Assembly: GCA_910579295.1 (NCBI GenBank)
Contig: CAJTTC010000012.1
Location: forward strand, 1-53,494
DNA: 53,494 bases
Direction: 5' to 3'
Source: an uncultured Christensenella sp.
GTDB lineage: Bacteria; Bacillota_A; Clostridia; Christensenellales; Borkfalkiaceae
Positions 7,987 to 17,193 of this stretch are shown here, one piece after another. Position 1 is the stretch's first letter; each line of letters opens with the position of its first letter. The position numbers were made by a program, and so were the translations under genes. The notes under the pieces were generated by a model. That model was not told the origin of the DNA. It made no database searches and was given only the letters and a program-made list of their open reading frames with translations.

Positions 7987-10155
7987 TTACTTTGAACCTC
8001 CACCCGACCAATACGGATCAGACCAATCAATATTATCTAAATAACTTTCAATTTCGTCTCTGCTCATTTCTTCAACGGGCTTATGACCTAATTGTGAACT
8101 GTCCGACGTCCACACGTTGTCAGGCAACGGCTCATTTTTACGCTTACGCTCCTCGGCTCGCCGCCTTCGTTTCTTTTCATTTCTTATTTCTCGCTCGCAT
8201 TTCTCTGCACACTTCTCTTTTCGTCGTTTTATAGCGTTACCTATTGCTTTGAACAATGCGCCTATTGCTTTAAACGGCAAGAGCAGAATTTTACCCAAAG
8301 CGTAAATTATCGCGGGACAGAATTTGAACAGTAAAACAACTATAACTATAAAAATAATTATGCCGAGTATAATAGCCAAAATATTTGGTCTGTCTTTCGT
8401 AGTAACGAGCGGCGGCGTTCCGTCTGCGGCTATATCCATAGGCGACATTATTACGGGTATTACGGTGTCAACGCCGTCTTTTGTGAAAGTGAGGTCAATA
8501 ATATCAAAATCAAGCTGCACCCACATTTGACAAAGGTAAGCGTTAGTGTCGGTATCGGTAAAATACGTTCCGTAAACAGGACGTGTTAAATCACCGATAG
8601 TTTCCATATGTAAACCCGTTTTATATTTGCCTTCGACTAACTCAACCGCAAAGTATTCGGACTGATAATACCTAAACAGATAAACTGTCTCTTTTTTATT
8701 TTTCGCCGCCTTGACGTAATCACGAAAATCATTGTAATCGGTCTCTGCAATAAAGAAATTATCGCAAAACGACGTAGTACTCATAGCGTTATCAATATCG
8801 TCCATAGTTACTTTTTGTATAGCGCTCATATTGTACGTGTTCGTGTACGACGTTGACGTTCCCCAAACTTTCTGCCAAAGGGTTTGCGAAGAAATTACGC
8901 TCGTCAGCTTAAAAGTGTCTTTCTCGGTTATAGTTACGTCCGTAAAATCGCTGTCAACCTTGTCGAACAGCTCGGCACTGTAACGGTTATTAACCTTTGT
9001 TCCGCCGAAATTTGCCGTGTACGTTTCAAACCAACCCTTTTTATTGCTTTTACTGTCACCAATTAAAAGCTCCGCGGGTAAAGTATAAGTGTCGGCGTCG
9101 CCGTTATCTGCATAGAAAGCATACTTGAGTTTGGACATATCGTTTTCCGTTCCCGAATAGTTATAGCCGTGGGAGTATTTTACGAAATAGAAGCCGCCCC
9201 AATATCTGCCTTGCCCGTTTGTATGGAAGGCATAATCTCCCGAAACGCTTTTGCCTACAACCTTCATAAATTCGTTGTAATAGTCCTTATTACCCGAAAC
9301 AAATATCGGCGCAGTATAAGCGTTTAGCCACGTTGCGTGAACGGCAGTCATTTCGCCGTATTCGTCTATAATCGCATCTGGCACAGCGAAGTAAACGGAA
9401 TGTAACGTATCCTGCTTATTTGCCGAGCCGTTGCTTCCTTTCGGACGGTAATAAGTAGAACGAACATCCAAAGACAAATATTTATCAAACCCGTCAACCT
9501 TACAAGACAGTGTATCGCTTTGCGCCAGCTCGGAACCGTAACCTAACGCATAGCCTTTATAGGTATAGGTCTGTCCGCAAGCATATTCCGTAACCTTATT
9601 TTTATACGACAATTCAATTCCGCTTATTTTGTACACACGGCTTGTATCATCAACTTCCCTTAAAATCTCTAAACGCTGTTCGTCCGTAAGCCGTACTTTA
9701 AATTTCCAGAACCGCCCTTCATAACCTGCCTCGGTTGAGTAGTTTATAAATTCCAACGTGTACTTTGAATAGCTCGGTTTTGTACCGTAGGTAAGCTGAA
9801 TTTTGTTGCGTTCGCTTGACATATCGAACGCTATATCCTGCGGATTATACACATAGACGTAAAGTCCGTAGTCCGCTTGTTTTTCTGCATAGTAGGAATA
9901 GCAGAACTCGACGAACGATATTATCTGCGGCTTGCCGTTAGAGTTATGCGGATAGTCCGCTAAATCAAATTCCTTGCCGCCGATGGTTGCGCCTTTAAGG
10001 TTATTCAATACGTTTGTGCTTTCGTAAACTGCCTGTACGCCGTCCGTGCTGTCGGCAAATGCGGACAAGGACTGTCCGCAAAGTACCGTTACCAAACACA
10101 AAACAGCCGCAAGTATTGCATACAAAAACCGTTTTGTTATTGCTTTCATCCGCAC
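7987..10155 (-). CDS. Large secreted, C-terminally membrane-anchored protein (possible adsorption or spike protein)
   Basis: 722 residues. A signal peptide (basic start, hydrophobic core AILAAVLCLVTVLC, cleavage after about AFA at 33) leads to a roughly 550-residue tyrosine- and threonine-rich extracytoplasmic region. One strong transmembrane span follows (about 593-612), then a very basic stretch (KRRKEKC...KKRRRRAEERKRK) and an acidic tail ending in SGGGSK. The topology (signal peptide, large ectodomain, C-terminal anchor) is that of filamentous phage pIII, though the cytoplasmic tail here is much longer. It is the last of four envelope genes in one operon, 3 bases after the 389-residue gene. 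No sequence family was recognised. Confidence 0.6.
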   Translation of the reverse strand: MRMKAITKRFLYAILAAVLCLVTVLCGQSLSAFADSTDGVQAVYESTNVLNNLKGATIGGKEFDLADYPHNSNGKPQIISFVEFCYSYYAEKQADYGLYVYVYNPQDIAFDMSSERNKIQLTYGTKPSYSKYTLEFINYSTEAGYEGRFWKFKVRLTDEQRLEILREVDDTSRVYKISGIELSYKNKVTEYACGQTYTYKGYALGYGSELAQSDTLSCKVDGFDKYLSLDVRSTYYRPKGSNGSANKQDTLHSVYFAVPDAIIDEYGEMTAVHATWLNAYTAPIFVSGNKDYYNEFMKVVGKSVSGDYAFHTNGQGRYWGGFYFVKYSHGYNYSGTENDMSKLKYAFYADNGDADTYTLPAELLIGDSKSNKKGWFETYTANFGGTKVNNRYSAELFDKVDSDFTDVTITEKDTFKLTSVISSQTLWQKVWGTSTSYTNTYNMSAIQKVTMDDIDNAMSTTSFCDNFFIAETDYNDFRDYVKAAKNKKETVYLFRYYQSEYFAVELVEGKYKTGLHMETIGDLTRPVYGTYFTDTDTNAYLCQMWVQLDFDIIDLTFTKDGVDTVIPVIMSPMDIAADGTPPLVTTKDRPNILAIILGIIIFIVIVVLLFKFCPAIIYALGKILLLPFKAIGALFKAIGNAIKRRKEKCAEKCEREIRNEKKRRRRAEERKRKNEPLPDNVWTSDSSQLGHKPVEEMSRDEIESYLDNIDWSDPYWSGGGSK

Positions 10156-10158
10156 CCC

Positions 10159-11328
10159 CTAAATAGCCATCAGGTAAATAATCAGAGTTACGTTACAGCT
10201 CGGCATAGTAAATTCGTACAGCCCGTTAAATTCTTCCAAGTCCTGAATATCCTCGCCCGTATCAGCGTTTTGCAAAACAACGTGCGTTATTTCAAGCCTT
10301 GATTCTTCTTCAACCGTTAAAGAAATGGATGCAGTTACCAAATCGCCGGGAGCGGCTACGTCGTTACAATAGAACATAACCGAACCAACCGAGCCGTTGC
10401 CGAGCGTATCGTAGCCGATAGAATAGAAATCGCTTATAACTATATCCGTAAGCGCAATTACAAGCTCTACGTCGCCGTCGGGCATATTAAAACCATACTC
10501 GCAAGAATTACCCGTGGGCAAAGCGTAAGTTATATGCTTGCCGCCCGAAAGCACGTCTATTTCCGCAATGCTGCAATGGTAGTCGTCTATGAGCTGAACT
10601 ATAAACTTAACCTTTTCTCCGACTGCCGCCGTATCGGGAATATCCGCCGAAACATACACAAGCCCTGCGTCGTTGTTCGTTACCCGCCAGCTCACGTTAT
10701 GCGTTACAACGGGAACGTCGGGTATTACGGGGTCGGGATTATCGGGCGTTGTCGGCGTGGTTTGCGTAGTACCGTTTGCTACTTTTAATTCGTCCACCGC
10801 GAAATCAATGTTGTAAGTTATCTTGTCGTTGTAGGACGAAATCATAAGTCTGAACGGGTACGGATTGTTGCTCAATGCGTCCAAAGGAACGCTCACGCTG
10901 TTGCCGTTATGCGCTTTCCTTAAAATCTCGTTAAAGTTAATACTGTTAGGCAAGTATATCTCAAAATAAGTGTCGTGCATAATAGGCTCGAACGCCGAAG
11001 TCAAATCCCTAACCTTTGAAAACAAATACTTTTCGCCGTCCACGGTGTAATCGAAATCCCTTGTCATATTAGAAACGATTTTTACCTTATAGCCTTTCGG
11101 CTCGGCGTCGTCCTTGTCGAAAGTGTACTTGACGTCGAAACGCTGTACGACTTCTTTTTTAAACGTCAGCTTGCTTTCGGTGGTTAAAATCTGCTTGCCG
11201 TTATGCTCGACGTAGAAAGTCTTTAAGTCCTCGTTAAAACCGTTGGTGTATTTGTAGGTAAAACCTAACGTCGCCGCAATTAAAAGCACTACCAGACCGT
11301 AGCCTATAATCTTTGCAAAAGTTTTCAT
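10159..11328 (-). CDS. N-terminally anchored protein with two beta-rich repeats
   Basis: 389 residues. One N-terminal hydrophobic segment (YGLVVLLIAATLGFTY) acts as signal or anchor. A beta-rich region follows to about 190, then a Thr/Pro linker (TTPTTPDNPDPVIPDVPVV). Two related modules of about 85 residues come last, each ending in a similar strand (FNMPDGDVELVIAL and FTMPSCNVTLIIYL). Modules ending in MPxxxVxL are common in bacterial surface repeat proteins. It lies between the 463- and 722-residue genes with 3-13-base gaps, so all are co-transcribed. A structural or host-binding role is inferred from context only. Confidence 0.6.
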   Translation of the reverse strand: MKTFAKIIGYGLVVLLIAATLGFTYKYTNGFNEDLKTFYVEHNGKQILTTESKLTFKKEVVQRFDVKYTFDKDDAEPKGYKVKIVSNMTRDFDYTVDGEKYLFSKVRDLTSAFEPIMHDTYFEIYLPNSINFNEILRKAHNGNSVSVPLDALSNNPYPFRLMISSYNDKITYNIDFAVDELKVANGTTQTTPTTPDNPDPVIPDVPVVTHNVSWRVTNNDAGLVYVSADIPDTAAVGEKVKFIVQLIDDYHCSIAEIDVLSGGKHITYALPTGNSCEYGFNMPDGDVELVIALTDIVISDFYSIGYDTLGNGSVGSVMFYCNDVAAPGDLVTASISLTVEEESRLEITHVVLQNADTGEDIQDLEEFNGLYEFTMPSCNVTLIIYLMAI

Positions 11329-11341
11329 ACGCCACCTCGCT

Positions 11342-12733
11342 TTACGCCTTATCCAGCGTTAATGCGAACAGTCCTAAAACGTCGCCTTTGGCTATGGTGT
11401 GAGTGCCGGCGGTAAGCGTTACTTTAATTACGGAATCGCCGTCGTCCGTAACCTGACTTACGCAATTTTCACCGTCAACCTTAACTTTCTTTGCGGCGGT
11501 ATCAACGTAAATCCGAAGCACGGTATCCGTAGCCGTGGTGAACGTAACCTGCGTGGAGCTTTCCATTTTCAAATACTTCGTAAACGACTTGCCGAGCGCA
11601 TGCACGGTTGTTTCGACGCAGCTTGACTGTTTACCCGTAACTTTGAACTTTGTGTCCGTTGCAATAGCCGAGCTGTCCGCACCGTCGAAATAGCAAATAA
11701 CGGGTTCTGCGTTTTCCGTTCCGAACACTATATCGCCGCCGTTAATCGTTACGTCCTCAACGGGTATAACCAGCCCTTCAAGCGAGAAGTCAACCGATAT
11801 TCTTTCGTAACCATCGTGCCACATTTCCTCGGTTGCAACCACGTCGCCCTTATAGCTGTATTTTGCCGTAAAGTGGATAATAGCGTGATAGTCGCAGTCC
11901 TCGCCGCAACCGAAATATATCGCCCTTGTGAACGCTTCATTAAAAGTAGTTTCGTTTATGCCGCTACCAGCCGCAAAGCAAGCGTAGGGCGAAGGACAGT
12001 TGAAAGTTATTCCGTCCGAACTGTAACCGTCGCTTAAAATTTTAGGCGTAGGCGTAAACTCAAACCCTAACCTGTCGCTGATTTCATTGACTACTGAACC
12101 GTCCAACTCTATGTATAAATCGCCGTACTCGAAGTCGCCTTCAACCGTGCCGTAACCGCCGAAAGTGTAGTCCATAGAAACGGTGTTTTCCTTGTTGAAA
12201 ACTATGTCGTTCCAATTAACGTTAAGGTCTATGGGGTCGAACTGATATAAATAGTCCACGTAGCAAGTTGCCGTTTTCGTTGCGTCGTAGTTGGACGTTG
12301 CGGTTATAATCGCCGTATAGTCAAAGCCCTTAAAGCAAGTAAGCACGGCGGTGTTAGACCCGTAATATGTGGGTTCTAACGTTAAATACTCGCCCGTTTC
12401 AAAACCGTCGTCGAATAATATAGACCAAGTAACAGTACCGTCCGTTGCGTTCTCCGGCGAAACGGTTGCCGTAAGCGTTACCTGCGAAACGGTGTCGTTC
12501 TGCAACTCGGAAATTGTCATTGCGCGCGGCATACTGTAAACCTTGCTTGCAAGCATTTCGTAACCGTTATCGTCGTAAACCTTGCCGCTCAACTCATACT
12601 GCGGCTTATCGTTTATAACAGGCTTGTCCGTGTTATCTTTCGTTGCGAAATGTGCAATTAACCCTGCCGCCAGCGCAACGATTAAAACGAGCGCAACGGC
12701 TATTATGATTGTCTTGATTTTATTTTTAGTCAT
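11342..12733 (-). CDS. N-terminally anchored Ig-like protein, paralogue of its upstream neighbour
   Basis: 463 residues. A membrane span of about 20 residues follows KNKIKTIIIA. A spacer containing TDKPVI leads to SGKVYDDNGYE, SMPRAMTISEL and an Ig-like region ending CYVDYLYQF. The neighbour at 12745 shows the same order (TDKPVI, SGKVYGDDGNE, EMPTAM, CTVDYVKRF), so the two arose by duplication. The extra C-terminal 120 residues include a beta domain ending in TAGTHTIAKGDVLGLFAL. It is probably exported and anchored with the bulk outside. Function is unknown. Confidence 0.6.
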   Translation of the reverse strand: MTKNKIKTIIIAVALVLIVALAAGLIAHFATKDNTDKPVINDKPQYELSGKVYDDNGYEMLASKVYSMPRAMTISELQNDTVSQVTLTATVSPENATDGTVTWSILFDDGFETGEYLTLEPTYYGSNTAVLTCFKGFDYTAIITATSNYDATKTATCYVDYLYQFDPIDLNVNWNDIVFNKENTVSMDYTFGGYGTVEGDFEYGDLYIELDGSVVNEISDRLGFEFTPTPKILSDGYSSDGITFNCPSPYACFAAGSGINETTFNEAFTRAIYFGCGEDCDYHAIIHFTAKYSYKGDVVATEEMWHDGYERISVDFSLEGLVIPVEDVTINGGDIVFGTENAEPVICYFDGADSSAIATDTKFKVTGKQSSCVETTVHALGKSFTKYLKMESSTQVTFTTATDTVLRIYVDTAAKKVKVDGENCVSQVTDDGDSVIKVTLTAGTHTIAKGDVLGLFALTLDKA

Positions 12734-12744
12734 TTAATCCCCCC

Positions 12745-13812
12745 TTAAAATGCAATGTTTCTATTAAGCGAAAGCGAAGGCGTTAAATCCATACCGTACT
12801 GCTCGCCGCTTAAATACAGATAACCGTTGCCTATGAACTCCGACTCCGAAACTCCGCCGAAGCTGTTGCCCCTATACGTTGCGGAAATCGTAATATCTAC
12901 CGTTATCATTAAAAGTCTGTCCGCAGAATTACGTTCTTCCCAAGCGTGAAACCAAGCGTAGTAAATTGCCTTTTTGTGTGCGTCATCCAGATTATTAAAA
13001 CCGTTTATAAACCCAGCCCAGCTATATCCGCCGCCCGGTTCACAAGTTACGCATTGCTTTCCGCTCACTTCCGAAATCACGCCCTTGACGTTCTGCATCT
13101 TATACGGCGTAAATTCTATATCGAATGTCAGATAGCTCTTTACCGCACTCATAAAATCGTCTTTTAAATAGAAGGTTGCGCTGTCTAAATAAATATCGGG
13201 CATAACCGTTCCTTGCGAAAAATTTGAGTAAAACTCTACGCCCGCGCTATCGTCGAAGTCCGTTCCGGTCATACCGAAATTCTCCATACCCGTAAACCGC
13301 TTAACGTAGTCCACGGTGCAGGTTGCACTGTTATCCTTGTCGCCACGCACGTTTACCTTTAACGTGATAGGCTGGGCAAACGCCGACAAACACTCGACCT
13401 TTGCCGTAGTGCTGCCGTCTGCCGTGGGCGTAATTTTTATTGCGCTCGAAGCATCAGACCCGTCCGCATACAACGCCGCCCAATCAACCTTTATATTGTT
13501 GTACGGGAAGTTGTGTGCCACCGTTACGTTCACCGAAGGCGACGCCAGCTTTAACTGACTTGCAAGCGGTTCGTCATAGAGCATAGAAAACACCATAGCC
13601 GTAGGCATTTCGTAGGTTTCGCCTGCTTCAAGCTCGTTGCCGTCGTCGCCGTAAACTTTGCCGCTTACTTTAACCTCTTCCGTAGGATTATTGTCTATAA
13701 CGGGTTTATCCGTCTTATCTTTTGCTACACTCACTATAAGTCCTGCCGTAAGTATTACGACGAGCAATACCGCAACGGCGGCTAATATAGTTAAAATCTT
13801 GTTTTTTGCCAT
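12745..13812 (-). CDS. N-terminally anchored Ig-like protein (paralogue of the 463-residue protein)
   Basis: 355 residues beginning MAKNKILTILAAVAVLLVVI: a short basic start and a single strong hydrophobic span. The extracytoplasmic part shares a motif series with the downstream paralogue and is rich in Ig-like beta pattern. A good Shine-Dalgarno (AAAAGGAG) precedes the ATG. It is the first of four consecutive envelope-protein genes. Such a block in a phage-like element would fit tail, spike or coat functions, but no characterised homologue was recognised. Confidence 0.6.
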   Translation of the reverse strand: MAKNKILTILAAVAVLLVVILTAGLIVSVAKDKTDKPVIDNNPTEEVKVSGKVYGDDGNELEAGETYEMPTAMVFSMLYDEPLASQLKLASPSVNVTVAHNFPYNNIKVDWAALYADGSDASSAIKITPTADGSTTAKVECLSAFAQPITLKVNVRGDKDNSATCTVDYVKRFTGMENFGMTGTDFDDSAGVEFYSNFSQGTVMPDIYLDSATFYLKDDFMSAVKSYLTFDIEFTPYKMQNVKGVISEVSGKQCVTCEPGGGYSWAGFINGFNNLDDAHKKAIYYAWFHAWEERNSADRLLMITVDITISATYRGNSFGGVSESEFIGNGYLYLSGEQYGMDLTPSLSLNRNIAF

Positions 13813-13882
13813 AAATAATCTCCTTTTAAAAATTAGGCGGCTTACGATATATACCGCAAGCCGCCGTTAATGTACTTTTAGC

Positions 13883-14236
13883 TTATTTAACAAGCATTGC
13901 CAACAGGCTCTTATCCGAATTACGCACGGGCTTGACGGCGCATTCGTAAACTTCACCCGTTTCCTTATCCGTAGTGCGCACGATATAACGTTTACCCGTT
14001 ACAATCTTGCCCGAAGCGTCCTGAAACTCGAACGGTTCTACTGCGAATTCCGCCGTATCTTCGTTGCCGAATACGATATCCAGCACGGCGTAGCCACCCT
14101 TATCTAAGGGATCGGAGGGCCCCAGCTTAATCTTCACGTCCCTGCCGCGGATATTGGCGCCGATGAAATATTCGTAACACGTATTGCCTTTGAACTCGAA
14201 ACTTGATTTTTCTACTTTTATTGCGTTATTCTGCAT
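13883..14236 (-). CDS. Small conserved-looking beta-rich protein (candidate ssDNA-binding protein)
   Basis: 117 residues, no signal peptide or membrane span. The pattern is alternating beta strands with basic and aromatic residues (FKGNTCYEYFIGANIRGRDV, then TGKRYIVRTTDKETGEVYEC). In inoviruses the ssDNA-binding protein (gpV class) is a small all-beta protein encoded near the structural genes, and this gene has that size and place. That is inference; I saw no diagnostic motif. The leader before the next gene contains an AAGGAG site. Confidence 0.5.
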   Translation of the reverse strand: MQNNAIKVEKSSFEFKGNTCYEYFIGANIRGRDVKIKLGPSDPLDKGGYAVLDIVFGNEDTAEFAVEPFEFQDASGKIVTGKRYIVRTTDKETGEVYECAVKPVRNSDKSLLAMLVK

Positions 14237-14266
14237 AATTTTTATAATTCTCCTTATTTTTAAATT

Positions 14267-14557
14267 TTAATTGCCTTTCTTTCTGGAAATTTCTCTTGCT
14301 TCCTTTATGTCCTTACCTTCGCCCAAGGCTTTCTTGAACTTGAACATACCGGCGTGGTCGGACTGACAGAGAAGATAGCCCGAACGAATACCCTTATCGT
14401 ACTCGGTAAGCTCTTCGCCCTGCTTCTTGCCGAATTTGTGAACCTTTAATTTGCGTTCCTCGGCGTAGCCCTTCGCACGCTTGGAAGGGACAAGCCATTT
14501 ACGCTCGTTATAATTTCCCGCGGACGCATTTGCGCCGCTCGAATTTTTGTTTGCCAA
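14267..14557 (-). CDS. Small basic protein
   Basis: 96 residues from a TTG start preceded by AAGGAG. It is strongly basic (KAREISRKKGN at the C-terminus; KKQGEE and KRAKGYAEERKLKVHKFGKK within). It has one internal cysteine and no membrane span. It could bind nucleic acid. It lies 30 bases before the 117-residue gene in the same operon. I do not recognise the family. Confidence 0.5.
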   Translation of the reverse strand: MANKNSSGANASAGNYNERKWLVPSKRAKGYAEERKLKVHKFGKKQGEELTEYDKGIRSGYLLCQSDHAGMFKFKKALGEGKDIKEAREISRKKGN

Positions 14558-14768
14558 AATTATTTCTCCTTATAAAATGTAGTTTTTTGTTGTGGGCTGC
14601 ACGTCTGCTTCTAACAAGTCTGCTTGCCCGATATTAAATTTTAGTTTTTATGTAAAGCTACGGTCTTTATTGAAATTTCACATTTCGTGCGATAAGCGGA
14701 AGGTGGCCACCTTTATCTTGCAAGTACCGCACAAATCGTAAATTGTTGCCGTTTGCTAATTACCGAAT
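14558..14768. other. Noncoding 211-base segment with a perfect 14-base palindrome
   Basis: No open frame with a ribosome binding site is visible here. The palindrome AAGGTGGCCACCTT lies at 14700-14713 and is flanked by GATAA and TATC, which extend the dyad. It stands between the small regulatory genes and the structural operon, so an operator for the 113-residue HTH protein or a late-operon promoter region is plausible. Confidence 0.4.
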
Positions 14769-15014
14769 TTAATCTACGTACTTTCGAGTGTACATAGTGG
14801 AAGGCAACCGCTTTCCGTCTATACACTTTCTGTCGTAAAAAATCTGCTCGTATTCGTTATCTCTGCGCTTATTACGCTTATAGAAAACGTCGCAACTGAT
14901 TATTGCGTTAGCCTCTGTACTGTTAAGCTGAACTTTTAAACTCTGCTTCACAATATACTTGCTCGTCCTGTAAACATTATCCGCATCCATTACAAAATCG
15001 GGTAAATCCGTCAC
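14769..15014 (-). CDS. Small hypothetical protein
   Basis: 81 residues from a GTG start at 15014, preceded by AAGGAGG. A polar, mixed-charge protein with no recognisable motif. It follows the 100-residue gene by 4 bases in the early cluster of the element. Confidence 0.45.
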   Translation of the reverse strand: MTDLPDFVMDADNVYRTSKYIVKQSLKVQLNSTEANAIISCDVFYKRNKRRDNEYEQIFYDRKCIDGKRLPSTMYTRKYVD

Positions 15015-15018
15015 TTGA

Positions 15019-15321
15019 TTAATCCTCCTTTAAATTTTTTTGAAAGAAACTTTGTAATTCGTTATTAACCTTATAAATATAACTCGTTGCGTAACCGCAC
15101 TTCATAGCATAAGCAGCGGGAGCGTACCCATCAACGTACAGCCCTACATACAAATCATAGAATCTGGGAGGCGCAAACACTATAACCGCATTGTATTTTT
15201 CTACTTTCTTTTTAACTACGCTTACGCCAACACTTATTTCATTTTTATCGAACACGTCTTTATGCGCATAGTAGTAGCGAATATCCCTTAAATCTTCTCT
15301 TATCTGCTCTAACGAAAACAT
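15019..15321 (-). CDS. Small hypothetical protein
   Basis: 100 residues. Tyrosine-rich (DLRDIRYYYAHKDVF and FYDLYVGLYVDGYAPAAYA), with a predicted C-terminal helix that could be a helix-turn-helix (AAYAMKCGYATSYIYKVNNEL). It starts within one base of the stop of the HTH gene, so the two are coupled. It may be a regulatory partner. Confidence 0.45.
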   Translation of the reverse strand: MFSLEQIREDLRDIRYYYAHKDVFDKNEISVGVSVVKKKVEKYNAVIVFAPPRFYDLYVGLYVDGYAPAAYAMKCGYATSYIYKVNNELQSFFQKNLKED

Positions 15322-15662
15322 TAGTTATCTCCTTTCTTAATTGCAGGTCTCATATATGTATCCAAAATGCTCTGCATTATTTTTTTATCTTTATCCGAAA
15401 GCTCCTCATTGAGTCGCATTAATAAGTCAATTTGCTCAGAAGACATATATATCATCCCGAATTTGAACCTTTTATCAATGTAAATGCCACCTTGTGGCCC
15501 TGTAACAGTATAAATAGGATAGGTACACGCAAGCACTTCTATATCGGTACGAATAGTACGTACGGAGACGCCAAGATCGCTCGCAAGACTTATTAAGCTG
15601 TCTTTCTTACGCCGACACAAAATTTCAAGCAATGACATTCTGCGTTCCGTTGTGCTTTGCAT
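15321..15662 (-). CDS. HTH_11/DeoR-type transcriptional regulator
   Basis: 113 residues. An N-terminal winged helix-turn-helix (LLEILCRRKKDSLISLASDL followed by GVSVRTIRTDIEVL) has the usual pattern of HTH_11 or DeoR-like regulators, and a TGPQGGIYID wing follows. The remaining 40 residues are a short helical tail, much shorter than the effector domains of full-length DeoR or BglG-type proteins. It is the first gene of the long minus-strand operon of the element, with a strong AGGAGG ribosome binding site. It probably controls that operon. Confidence 0.7.
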   Translation of the reverse strand: MQSTTERRMSLLEILCRRKKDSLISLASDLGVSVRTIRTDIEVLACTYPIYTVTGPQGGIYIDKRFKFGMIYMSSEQIDLLMRLNEELSDKDKKIMQSILDTYMRPAIKKGDN

Positions 15663-15843
15663 GTACTCACCTCCTTTCGTTTGATTTCTGATTGTAGTTT
15701 AAACTTCATTGTGGCAGCCTATCTGCCACAATAAAAAAATAATTTTAACTTTTTAAAAAAATTTTTTGCGTTCGCAATTTCCTACGCGCGTACATTATTA
15801 CAAATAAAAACAGCTACCGAAGGATACAGTTTTCAAAAACAAA

Positions 15844-15894
15844 AAAGTCCCGACAAAATAAATTCCAAAAAGGAATTCACTTCATCGGGACTTT
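15844..15894 (-). terminator. Intrinsic terminator with internal hairpin
   Basis: Arms AAAGTCCCGA (15844-15853) and TCGGGACTTT (15885-15894) enclose a smaller ATTCC/GGAAT stem. Read on the minus strand the outer stem is followed by a T-run. It would stop transcripts coming from the zinc-ribbon gene before they enter the 15662 operon. The 15663-15843 stretch is AT-rich and holds the operon promoter region. Confidence 0.65.
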
Positions 15895-16000
15895 CACGGT
15901 TGCTCCGGCATTGTCTCTAACGTTCTTGTATATGACCTGATTATGGATTTAAAGGTGTAATGCTTTTTCAATTACAACCATAATCGTCGTTATACGCTAT

Positions 16001-16201
16001 TCAATTTATATCATCAATAACATTTCCTTGCGGCGCATATACGTCAATTCTCTCGTGCCGCCTGCTGATTAACTTGCTGACCATATTTAATCCGCACCGT
16101 GGGCAACTTATTTTTATGAAGCCTTTAGCATCTCTATATCCAATAATTTTTTGCCCACAGTTTATACAAATTCTTTTACTGACCGACCAATTTTCCATCA
16201 T
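16001..16201 (-). CDS. Small zinc-ribbon protein
   Basis: 66 residues from the ATG at 16201, chosen because AGGGGG lies 7 bases upstream. Two CxxC knuckles (CINC and CPRC) are about 20 residues apart, giving a rubredoxin-like or zinc-ribbon fold. No other domain is present. In phage-like elements such proteins are often small regulators, but nothing specific can be claimed. Confidence 0.5.
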   Translation of the reverse strand: MMENWSVSKRICINCGQKIIGYRDAKGFIKISCPRCGLNMVSKLISRRHERIDVYAPQGNVIDDIN

Positions 16202-16412
16202 AAACACCCCCTTAAATCAAATCTAAATCCACCATAAAAACAAACAAATGTTTATAATGTACGGCTATTATAAGCCTTTAATGGATAGCTGTCAAGAAGT
16301 AAGAGGGACATTTTTAAAGAAAAAAAATTTTCTAAAGTATTTTACTTAATATGACAATATTTGGCAACATTAATGTGTTATAATTATATGCAAAAAAATG
16401 AACTCGGTAATT

Positions 16413-16515
16413 AGTCTCAAAAATAACTTATAACTCTATTGAGACTGTAACGATAAACATTAAACTTTCAATTTTATAAGATTTGCCCTCGGAGCGCATA
16501 TCGTTCCGAGGGCAA
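16413..16515. terminator. Two hairpins between the XRE gene and the zinc-ribbon gene
   Basis: The first dyad is AGTCTCAA (16413-16420) with TTGAGACT (16439-16446). The second is TTGCCCTCGGA (16483-16493) with TCCGAGGGCAA (16505-16515), followed by TTTTT on the plus strand. The second is a strong, probably bidirectional terminator just past the stop of the XRE gene. The 16202-16412 stretch is AT-rich with no gene. Confidence 0.6.
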
Positions 16516-16518
16516 TTT

Positions 16519-16836
16519 TTAACTGTTTTTCAAAATCTTAAAAGTTTCTATCAAATTCATGAGTGTACTCTTTTCTAAATCAGATAAGCCAACCCACTCT
16601 TTTAGAATTTCATTTTCTTCATCAGTATATTTATAGTCGCCACCACAAAAAAACTGTTCAAGCGAAATTTCCATTGCCTCGCAAATTTTTATTATATTTT
16701 GTAGCGTAGGAACAGTACCCGTTTTAAACCACTCATAAATTGCGTTTGTAGAAATTCCGGTTTGATTTGACAACTCATATGCAGTCCAGCCTTTTAAAAC
16801 CATAAGCTCACCAATACGTTCAGTAGCATTAATCAT
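16519..16836 (-). CDS. XRE-family repressor-like protein
   Basis: 105 residues. An N-terminal helix-turn-helix of cI/XRE type (ELMVLKGWTAYELSNQTGIS, then TNAIYEWFKTGTVPTLQNII) is followed by the family's usual EQFFCGG motif and a helical tail. It overlaps the preceding XRE gene by 8 bases and is a clear paralogue of it. The pair faces the 17381 gene across a shared regulatory region. Confidence 0.8.
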   Translation of the reverse strand: MINATERIGELMVLKGWTAYELSNQTGISTNAIYEWFKTGTVPTLQNIIKICEAMEISLEQFFCGGDYKYTDEENEILKEWVGLSDLEKSTLMNLIETFKILKNS

Positions 16837-17158
16837 TATGCACCGCCCTATCAGCTTTAAAAGCTGTTATACATTTCCTAACTGCTGTCTTTTCATTATC
16901 ATTAAGTAACCGCCATTCGTCTAAAAATTTATCTTGCAGAGGATTTTTATATTCAACACCCATTCCACAGAAAAATTGCTCCACTGTAATATTAAAAGTC
17001 TCGCAAATACGTTCAATGACAGAAAGTGCAGGCATTGCATTTTCCATTTTCCAATATTGAATCACATTTTTTGATACGCCAATTTTTTTAGATAGCTCAG
17101 TTTTGCTAATTCCGCTTTTGGCAATCAACTCATAAATCCGTTCAACGATTTCATTCAT
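16829..17158 (-). CDS. XRE-family repressor-like protein (paralogue)
   Basis: 109 residues. The helix-turn-helix covers roughly residues 10-60 (SKTELSKKIGVSKNVIQYW), then EQFFCGMGVEY, then a helical tail that parallels the neighbour (FLDEWRLLNDNEKTAVRKCI against ILKEWVGLSDLEKSTLMNLI). Tandem, overlapping paralogues of a repressor may bind as homo- or heterodimers. It is the promoter-proximal gene and probably autoregulates through the inverted repeats at 17194-17347. Confidence 0.8.
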   Translation of the reverse strand: MNEIVERIYELIAKSGISKTELSKKIGVSKNVIQYWKMENAMPALSVIERICETFNITVEQFFCGMGVEYKNPLQDKFLDEWRLLNDNEKTAVRKCITAFKADRAVHND

Positions 17159-17193
17159 TTTTGCTCACCAATATAGCATTTTGTAGGGATACC

